Below are positions 44,540 to 49,797 of a DNA stretch of 49,797 nucleotides, one piece after another. The position numbers and the translations under genes were made by a program. The notes under the pieces are model-generated. The model had not been told where the DNA came from, ran no database searches, and was given only the letters and a program-made list of their open reading frames with translations. Origin of the DNA: Clostridiales bacterium Firm_18 (GTDB taxonomy: Bacteria > Bacillota > Clostridia > Monoglobales > Firm-18); assembly GCA_001604215.1 (NCBI GenBank), contig LVAX01000033.1, forward strand, positions 1 to 49,797, in the 5' to 3' direction. Numbering within the stretch: the stretch's first letter is position 1; each line of letters opens with the position of its first letter.

Positions 44540-45226
44540 TTATCCGATTTGCGGGTCGGGATCGGCATCCAGTGTAGCAAAATAGTCATAAAAGGGCATA
44601 AGAAATTCAAAGCCCCTTACAAGCCGGCCGGCCAATTCCGGTGAAAAAAGCTCCGTACCGTTGGCTTGGCTGTGAATCAGTGAAAATGATTTCATATTAT
44701 ACCATTTTTCAGTTTTAGGAGTAGGCGCTGTCTTTTTCCTTACATACTCCGGGCCTTCCAGGACAAATTCCTCCTGCTTTTCCAAAGGCGCGATAAGCTT
44801 TTCAAATTGCTTCGGCGCTTTATCGATACGCGAGCGCAGCTTTGACATGGTGACAGGCTTTGCCTGGTAATAGCCCAAACCGTAGCTCCAGCTTTCAGGC
44901 TCCAGTTCAAACCAGAATACGGGTGTGGATGTCCACTCCTCGCTTGGCCGTGCGATGGAAAACCATAAATGGTCCCTGTACGGATCGCTGCCGTGCAGGC
45001 GTCTTGCGTCCCTGTAAATGCGTGCGGTCTTGTGGATAAAGCCGCGGTCGCCGCATTGACCGGCAAGCCGCTCGAAAACCTCGTATTCCAACTCCCTCAT
45101 GGGGCGGAGAAGAACCCGCCGGTATTCCTCTTTATGCTCTTCAAACCAGGGCTTTCGGTTGTTGAAGCGGAGGTTCCACATAAAATCAATAGTGCGGGGA
45201 GAAAATCCCTCAAACATATTCATCAT
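44540..45226 (-). CDS. DUF2461 (TIGR02453) family protein
   Basis: 228 residues. It opens MFEGFSPRTIDFMWNLRFNN with KPWFEEHKEEYR, then RIYRDARRL, and WFSIARPSEEWTSTPVFWFELEP: the conserved core of the DUF2461 family. The biochemical role is unknown. The start lies among clustered ATGs (45226, 45223, 45217) behind AGGAAATAAAGG. It stands alone on the minus strand, next to the left inverted repeat of the ATPase-RloB cassette. Confidence 0.85.
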   Translation of the reverse strand: MMNMFEGFSPRTIDFMWNLRFNNRKPWFEEHKEEYRRVLLRPMRELEYEVFERLAGQCGDRGFIHKTARIYRDARRLHGSDPYRDHLWFSIARPSEEWTSTPVFWFELEPESWSYGLGYYQAKPVTMSKLRSRIDKAPKQFEKLIAPLEKQEEFVLEGPEYVRKKTAPTPKTEKWYNMKSFSLIHSQANGTELFSPELAGRLVRGFEFLMPFYDYFATLDADPDPQIG

Positions 45227-45239
45227 CCTTTATTTCCTG

Positions 45240-45267
45240 TATAATATCTGCTTTTGCAGATATTATA
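45240..45267. terminator. Perfect 12-bp hairpin at the left edge of the cassette
   Basis: TATAATATCTGC / GCAGATATTATA with a TTTT loop. It lies upstream of the DUF2461 gene and overlaps the outer 7 nt of the left inverted repeat. Function unknown; it could be an operator for the DUF2461 gene or part of an element end. Confidence 0.6.
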
Positions 45268-45366
45268 TCATAAGTGCAAGCCGCAAATCGGCTTGCTTCA
45301 CACCGATTCAATAAATACATAAGAGGAAAAGCCAGCGGCTTTTCTACCTCAATTGTATTTATTATA
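45261..45366 (-). repeat. Left inverted repeat of the ATPase-RloB cassette
   Basis: The outer 60 nt (45261-45320) are identical, as reverse complement, to 47712-47771. The inner about 45 nt are similar, with shared TATAATAAATACAA at the inner edge. Each copy contains two stem-loops: a conserved GCAAGCCG/CGGCTTGC and a variable AAAAGCC/GGCTTTT whose stem pairing is kept although bases differ. A further direct echo of its outer end, CATAAGTGCAA, occurs at 45369-45379. Confidence 0.9.
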
Positions 45367-45399
45367 CCATAAGTGCAAACAGTAATTCAACACAAAAAT

Positions 45400-45445
45400 A
45401 GGCATAAGGGAGCTAAGCCATATAGAGCTAAACTCTCTTATGCCT
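45400..45445. repeat. Short palindromic repeat, GCATAAG family, copy 3
   Basis: Arms AGGCATAAG-g-GAG and CTC-t-CTTATGCCT with a longer loop containing a repeated GAGCTAA. Same family as 111-137 and 43402-43432. It lies inside the cassette, between the left inverted repeat and the promoter region. Confidence 0.65.
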
Positions 45446-45510
45446 AAGCCGCCGCATATCAGGCGGTGCGATGGTGTGAGAGTGGAAATGATAATATTTG
45501 GTATATGCTC

Positions 45511-45534
45511 ATTTTGCAATATATTTGCAAAATC
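45511..45534 (+). promoter_or_regulatory. Palindromic operator O1 upstream of the ATPase-RloB promoter
   Basis: ATTTTGCAA, TATAT, TTGCAAAAT: a perfect 9-bp inverted repeat ending 13 nt before the -35 box. A near-identical 24-nt site occurs in reverse at 45584-45607. Confidence 0.65.
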
Positions 45535-45546
45535 TGAATATAAATA

Positions 45547-45575
45547 TTGACTTTTGGGCAAAATGTGCATATAAT
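45547..45575 (+). promoter_or_regulatory. Promoter of the ATPase-RloB operon
   Basis: TTGACT at 45547-45552, a 17-nt spacer and TATAAT at 45570-45575. The transcript would start near 45582, just before operator O2. Confidence 0.8.
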
Positions 45576-45583
45576 ATTAATAT

Positions 45584-45607
45584 GATATTGCAAATATAAT
45601 GCAAAAT
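45584..45607 (-). promoter_or_regulatory. Palindromic operator O2 in the leader of the ATPase-RloB operon
   Basis: Read on the minus strand it equals O1 at 22 of 24 positions. It covers the first transcribed bases up to the ribosome-binding site, a typical place for a repressor. The distance between the centres of O1 and O2 is 73 bp, about seven helical turns. Confidence 0.65.
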
Positions 45608-45620
45608 GGAGGTTATGGTC

Positions 45621-46949
45621 ATGCTGCTCGAATTTACAACAAAAAACTACAAGTCATTTGTGGAAGAAACAAAATTCTCTATGAAAAAGGCGGCAAAGCA
45701 ATCGGGGCTTGATTATAGTTTATTAAAGGAAAAGGTAAAACGCAAGTTGGTTGAAGGATTATGTTCATCTGTTATATATGGCCCTAATGCAGCAGGAAAG
45801 TCAAATATAATAAGTGCAATGGATGTGTTTCGTGCTATTGTTCTGCGCGGAAATATTAAAAACTCCGAAGAAAAATCTTCACCTAATACGGCATCGTACG
45901 CATTGGAGTTAATCCCAAATAATAAATTTACTTCATCTATGCCGGTTGAGTTTTATGTTGAATTTTTTGAGGATGGGACATTGGTGAAATACGGCGTAAG
46001 TCTTGATTTAGGATTATTCCTTGAAGAAGATTATAAGAGAAAAGTCATTAATGAAGAACTATCTGTAAATGGAGAATTAGTATTTAAGCGCGGCGAAAAG
46101 TTAGTTATTAAAAATCTGAAAGCTATTAAAAAATATTTACCTGAATCTGCAGGGCAAAATTATAAAGGGGCTTTTGAGATTGCACGAAGCAGCCTGAATC
46201 AAGAAGAGTTATTCCTTACCAATGGGTTTAGACTCATTTTCTCACAATCATTTGTGAATATGGTTACTGATTGGTTTGCAAATAAGTTTATGGTAATATA
46301 TAGGGCTAACTCTATGCAATTAATTAAAAGGTTTATAGACCCCCAGAAAAAGACTGTATATGTGGAAGCAACTACCGATAAAGCTGCAAAACTTTTTGGG
46401 ATTACTTCTAATGCTATAGGATATGTGGTGAGTGATGACGATTCCGAGGCGAAACTATGTTCTATTATTAATAATACAAAAGCAAAAAAAAGTACTGCTA
46501 TAGCAGCTGAAATATTTGAGTCATACGGCACAATTCGTTTTATCAATTTGTTCCCATTGGTAATTCGTGCAATGCAAACAGGCGGTACTTTAATTGTTGA
46601 TGAATTTGATGCTTCTATACATCCGATGGCGCTTATGAGCATTATTAATATATTTCATAATGATGATATTAATATCCATAATGCACAGCTTATTTTTAAT
46701 ACACACAATCCAATTTTCCTTAATTCTAACCTTTTTAGAAGAGATGAAATTAAGTTTGTGGAGCGTGATGATAACAGCCAATACAGCACACTTTATGCTT
46801 TATCTGATTTCGGAACGACCGGTGAAAGGGGCGTTCGTAAACATGAAGATTATATGAAAAAATATTTTATTAGTCAATATGGAGCCATTAAAGATATTGA
46901 TTTTACACCAATTTTTGAAGAGATTCTCTCTGGCGAAGGTGAGGTGTAA
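45621..46949 (+). CDS. AAA15-family ATPase (AbiLi/RloA-like)
   Basis: 442 residues of the SMC/ABC-type ATPases found in anti-phage systems: MLLEFTTKNYKSF start, Walker A VIYGPNAAGKSNI, Walker B with His switch TLIVDEFDASIHP, and a sensor-like IFNTHNPIFLNSNLF. This is the AAA15 (COG1106) ATPase paired with RloB in AbiL-type abortive infection and Rlo loci. ATG 45621 is preferred because GGAGG is 8 nt upstream; ATG 45606 and 45615 overlap that site. The stop is 3 nt before the rloB-like gene. Expected role: sensing infection with ATP hydrolysis gating the RloB effector (inference from the family). Confidence 0.88.
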   Translation: MLLEFTTKNYKSFVEETKFSMKKAAKQSGLDYSLLKEKVKRKLVEGLCSSVIYGPNAAGKSNIISAMDVFRAIVLRGNIKNSEEKSSPNTASYALELIPNNKFTSSMPVEFYVEFFEDGTLVKYGVSLDLGLFLEEDYKRKVINEELSVNGELVFKRGEKLVIKNLKAIKKYLPESAGQNYKGAFEIARSSLNQEELFLTNGFRLIFSQSFVNMVTDWFANKFMVIYRANSMQLIKRFIDPQKKTVYVEATTDKAAKLFGITSNAIGYVVSDDDSEAKLCSIINNTKAKKSTAIAAEIFESYGTIRFINLFPLVIRAMQTGGTLIVDEFDASIHPMALMSIINIFHNDDINIHNAQLIFNTHNPIFLNSNLFRRDEIKFVERDDNSQYSTLYALSDFGTTGERGVRKHEDYMKKYFISQYGAIKDIDFTPIFEEILSGEGEV

Positions 46950-46952
46950 TAT

Positions 46953-47609
46953 ATGGCTCGTTTGAAAGAGCGTAACCTTTATTTTTTTAGTGTAGGGGGA
47001 GAAACAGAGTATTGGTATTTAAAGTGGCTGGAAAATATAATTAACAAAAATGAAAACTCCACTCATAAAGTATCGATAAAGTGTGAAGTCCAGAGTGACC
47101 CTGTTAAATACATAAAAAAACTTACAGTTTTTGATAAAACGGTAGTATATCATCTTGCCGATTATGAAAGTGATGAATCAATTCATGTTCAGCAGTTTTA
47201 TACAACTATGGACAGAATGAAACAAGCAAGTTCTCAAAAGCAGGTAATATATAAATTTGGTTATAGTAATTTAACTTTTGACTTGTGGATTATTCTGCAC
47301 ATGGCAAATTGCAATGTGAGAATGTACCATAGGGATAATTATATTAAACACTTAAACAGGGCATACAGTGAATCTTTTGAAAGTATGGGCGAGTATAAAC
47401 ATGAAAATAATTTTAAACGTTGTCTTGGAAAGCTTCAGATTCCCAATGTTATTAATGCAATAAATCGTGCAAAAGGAATTATGCAAAGAAATAAAGAAAA
47501 CGGATATACTCTGCATCAATATAAAGGGTACAAATATTATAAAGAAAATCCATCACTTACAATTTGGGAGGCAATTGAAAAGATATTAAAGGATTGTGGG
47601 TTAATGTAA
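46953..47609 (+). CDS. RloB-family protein (AbiLii-like effector)
   Basis: 218 residues matching the RloB domain: an N-terminal strand and acidic motif FFSVGGETEYWYLKWL (compare the family V-x-G-x-T-E-x-x-Y), HLADYESDES in the place of the D-x-D-x motif, and the hallmark SNLTFDLWIILHM (usually S-N-P-x-F-E-x-W-L-L-L-H). RloB has a TOPRIM-like fold and is thought to be the nuclease effector in AbiL/RloAB systems. It overlaps no other gene and follows the ATPase by 3 nt, so the two are one operon. No DNA-modification genes are near. Confidence 0.85.
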   Translation: MARLKERNLYFFSVGGETEYWYLKWLENIINKNENSTHKVSIKCEVQSDPVKYIKKLTVFDKTVVYHLADYESDESIHVQQFYTTMDRMKQASSQKQVIYKFGYSNLTFDLWIILHMANCNVRMYHRDNYIKHLNRAYSESFESMGEYKHENNFKRCLGKLQIPNVINAINRAKGIMQRNKENGYTLHQYKGYKYYKENPSLTIWEAIEKILKDCGLM

Positions 47610-47663
47610 TTAAATTAATATAAAAAACATGGTATTTAAATTGAAAAATACTCTTTTTCAAGA

Positions 47664-47771
47664 TATAATAAATACAACTAATGTTGAAAAGCCTACCGGC
47701 TTTATCTTCCGATGTATTTATTGAATCGGTGTGAAGCAAGCCGATTTGCGGCTTGCACTTATGATATAATA
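47664..47771 (+). repeat. Right inverted repeat of the ATPase-RloB cassette
   Basis: It mirrors 45261-45366: the outer 60 nt (47712-47771) are an exact inverted copy, and the inner part retains TATAATAAATACAA and a hairpin (AAAGCC/GGCTTT) whose stem differs from the left copy by paired changes. The inner edge lies 54 nt after the rloB stop. No target-site duplication is visible outside the two ends. Confidence 0.9.
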
Positions 47772-47810
47772 AAACTGTGAGCAAAAATAATACATTAAAG
47801 GGGCGGGCAT

Positions 47811-49694
47811 ATGAAAAAAATCTGTTTAGCGTTGGCTTTAATATTTATATTAAATATAAATATAGCTTATTCAAATGAATTGCCGCATGAGTTTTGGGGG
47901 ATAAATGAAAAATATGCTGAGGCTGTAGAAAATAATGATGATTATAAAATTATAGAATATGCCGGTCAGATTGTCGGGCTTTTGGAAAACCTGCCGGTAA
48001 CCCCGCAGGTTTGTGAAATTATGGGTTCAAGGCTTGATCAGATGGGGCTTGCATATGAAAGGTCAGGCAACTGGGCCCGTGCCGGAGAATGTTATCTGAA
48101 ATATATTCCCTATGCGCAGCGGGCAGGTTGGGAAGACGGCGTGAAAATAGCAAAGGCAAAGGCTCTGCAATATAACAGTATTATTAATGTTTACATAAAA
48201 AAAGAAAGAGCGGCCCCGAAGGTTTTAGTCGGAACGAATTTTGACGGGGAAGCCCGCATGGGTATCGAAAATTTGTCTATGATACTTGTTTATCTGGAAT
48301 TCGGCGACGAGGATTTTACATGGATTGAAAAAACGCTGAAAGAAGCCGAGCAGGGCAAAAAGACCGTTGAGCTTGCGCTTAATTTGCCGGGCGAGGGCGG
48401 GCAAATCACATCAGTTTTGAATAGTGAAAAGTATTTAGTAAAACTTTTTAATACAATAGAAAAATACAAAAGCGTCGATGTGCTGCTTCGGTTCGCGGCT
48501 GAAATGAATATCTGGACGAATATGGCGAAACCGCAGGATTATGTTGCCGCGTTCAGGTTTGTGCATAATCTTTCAAAGACGCATACCACAAATACAAAGA
48601 CGGTATGGAGCGTTAATCAGGTTTCAAACTGGAACATTAATATGGACGAATATTATCCCGGTGACGATTATGTGGATTATGTGGGCATATCATCATATTA
48701 TCAAAAATATTTTTTAGGCAGAAATGACTGGAGCGAATCCGAACGTTTTAATGAAGTTGTGTTTCTGACAGGCAATAACGCAGATCCTGTAAAAGCAGTA
48801 TCGGAAGTTATTGCTACTTACGGGGACAGAAAACCCGTGATAATTGCCGAAGGCGGCGCTTCACATTATATAAGGACAGTGGGTGAGGATACAACTGATT
48901 GGGCAATATTGCAGCTTAAAAAAGCATATCATTATATACCGGTGGTATATCCGCAGGTAAAGCTTATGGCGTATTTTGACAGGTCAATGCCAAATGAAGC
49001 AAACGAATACAGCCTGTCCGCCAATAAAAAAATAGTGGATGAATATAAAAATCTGACAAAGCTTGACCACTTTAAAGGCAACGTACAGTATGACAGCTTA
49101 AGTGATACACTTGAGATTGAGCAAAGGCAGCAGGAGCTCCTGGCGTACGTGCATATATACGCACAGGATAACATAATGCTTGATTACTATATTGATGGTG
49201 TGCTTGCCGCTTCGGCAGGCGAGATACCGTATAGTGCAAATATTGATTTTGGAGGTTATCAATTAGGCACGCATAATTTAAAGGTGGTTGCAAGATACGG
49301 CGGTGATGTTTTATATGAAAAAAGCTGGGACTTTAATCTGACAGAGCGCGAAATAAGCGTATATTTAAACGGCAAAAAACTGCTGTTTGAAGCTGACCCC
49401 ATAATATTAAACGACAGCACCCTTGTCCCGCTGCGGGCTATATTTGAAGCACTGGGGGCAAGCGTGCTGTGGGAAGGCGAAACACAAAGCATAACTTCAA
49501 AGTTAAACGGAATAACCGTTAAAATGCAAATCGGAAGCAAAACTATGTACAAGAATGGGAATGAAATTCAACTGCTGGCCGAACCGGTTCTCCATAAGGA
49601 TAAAACAATGGTGCCTGTAAGGGCAATTGCAGAAGCGTTCGGCGCGGATGTTGAATGGGAAAACTATGCAAGAAAGGTTTTAATAAATTACTAA
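47811..49694 (+). CDS. Secreted GH26-like glycoside hydrolase with copper-amine-oxidase-type stalk domain
   Basis: 627 residues. A signal peptide (MKKICLALALIFILNINIAYS) precedes a helical region with TPR-like pairs (about 25-130) and a catalytic-like barrel with the pattern of GH26 enzymes: VLLRFAAEMNIWTN (acid/base Glu231), DYVDYVGISSYY, and KPVIIAEGGASHY (nucleophile Glu347). The C-terminus holds two copper-amine-oxidase N-terminal-type repeats (VYLNGKKL...VPLRAIFEALGASVLWE and MVPVRAIAEAFGADVEWE), common in cell-wall proteins of Clostridia. GH26 members act on mannans or mixed glucans; the substrate here is unknown. AAAGGGG lies 8 nt before ATG. Confidence 0.75.
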   Translation: MKKICLALALIFILNINIAYSNELPHEFWGINEKYAEAVENNDDYKIIEYAGQIVGLLENLPVTPQVCEIMGSRLDQMGLAYERSGNWARAGECYLKYIPYAQRAGWEDGVKIAKAKALQYNSIINVYIKKERAAPKVLVGTNFDGEARMGIENLSMILVYLEFGDEDFTWIEKTLKEAEQGKKTVELALNLPGEGGQITSVLNSEKYLVKLFNTIEKYKSVDVLLRFAAEMNIWTNMAKPQDYVAAFRFVHNLSKTHTTNTKTVWSVNQVSNWNINMDEYYPGDDYVDYVGISSYYQKYFLGRNDWSESERFNEVVFLTGNNADPVKAVSEVIATYGDRKPVIIAEGGASHYIRTVGEDTTDWAILQLKKAYHYIPVVYPQVKLMAYFDRSMPNEANEYSLSANKKIVDEYKNLTKLDHFKGNVQYDSLSDTLEIEQRQQELLAYVHIYAQDNIMLDYYIDGVLAASAGEIPYSANIDFGGYQLGTHNLKVVARYGGDVLYEKSWDFNLTEREISVYLNGKKLLFEADPIILNDSTLVPLRAIFEALGASVLWEGETQSITSKLNGITVKMQIGSKTMYKNGNEIQLLAEPVLHKDKTMVPVRAIAEAFGADVEWENYARKVLINY

Positions 49695-49797
49695 TAATCA
49701 GAAAGCTGCATTTTATATACTGTCAATTATTTTATTGTTTGAGTTTCCCCATTTTTTCTGGATAGAAATCGCTGTAACCGTTGCCATGTGTGGAAAA
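49695..49797. other. Window end, no feature seen
   Basis: About 100 nt after the last stop codon are AT-rich and show no clear gene, promoter or hairpin. Confidence 0.5.

Noticed and set aside
45606..45620. ATG 45606 as start of the ATPase gene
   Set aside because: It precedes and overlaps the GGAGG that properly serves ATG 45621, where family homology starts.
47742..47770. Promoter for the GH26-like gene inside the right inverted repeat
   Set aside because: TATAAT is present at 47765-47770, but no acceptable -35 lies 16-18 nt upstream.

Overview
The window looks like a chromosome segment from a Clostridia-type Bacillota. Evidence for this is the DnaC/DnaI-like loader next to a DnaD-domain protein, the cdaA-cdaR pair, an ECF-transporter S component, a VanW-domain lipoprotein, an XRE-cupin regulator beside an acyl-CoA synthetase, a secreted protein ending in copper-amine-oxidase-type stalk repeats, strong AGGAGG ribosome-binding sites and many TTG/GTG starts. 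The species cannot be named from the sequence.

Layout. 1-3.4 kb: a broken LURP-one-type fragment, an MFS exporter, an ArsR repressor with a Cys-x-Cys metal site, and a membrane-anchored family 2 glycosyltransferase. 3.4-12.0 kb: an AT-richer three-gene block encoding a RecQ helicase, a reverse transcriptase fused to a nitrilase (DRT type 1/UG1-like), and an SF1 helicase with a C-terminal PD-(D/E)XK-like nuclease. It ends in a scar holding the C-terminal remnant of a BTAD/SARP-type regulator, the end of an IS21-family element and tRNA-Thr(CGU). 12.9-20.4 kb (minus strand): cdaR, cdaA (c-di-AMP synthesis) and a tripartite RND efflux operon including a TolC-like protein, bracketed by two octamer-period repeat arrays. 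20.9-31.3 kb: a Rieske-type FAD oxidoreductase, thpR, dnaC/dnaI-like, dnaD-like, ilvB, yebC, an SPFH/NfeD pair, an ECF S component and argC-argB with a likely ARG box. 31.4-45.2 kb: acyl-CoA synthetase plus regulator, VanW, alaS, a HIT protein, uppP, ftsK/spoIIIE, an RluA-type synthase, a class B PBP, rsmA and a DUF2461 protein. 45.2-47.8 kb: an AbiL/RloAB-like two-gene cassette (AAA15 ATPase and RloB) between inverted repeats whose outer 60 bp are identical, with two near-identical palindromic operators around its promoter. 47.8 kb to the end: a secreted GH26-like protein.

The two most interesting regions are the RecQ / RT-nitrilase / helicase-nuclease cluster and the repeat-bounded ATPase-RloB cassette. 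Both look like anti-phage modules. The rest is largely housekeeping, with several families of short palindromic or tandem repeats in the gaps. No CRISPR array, integrase or intact transposase was seen.
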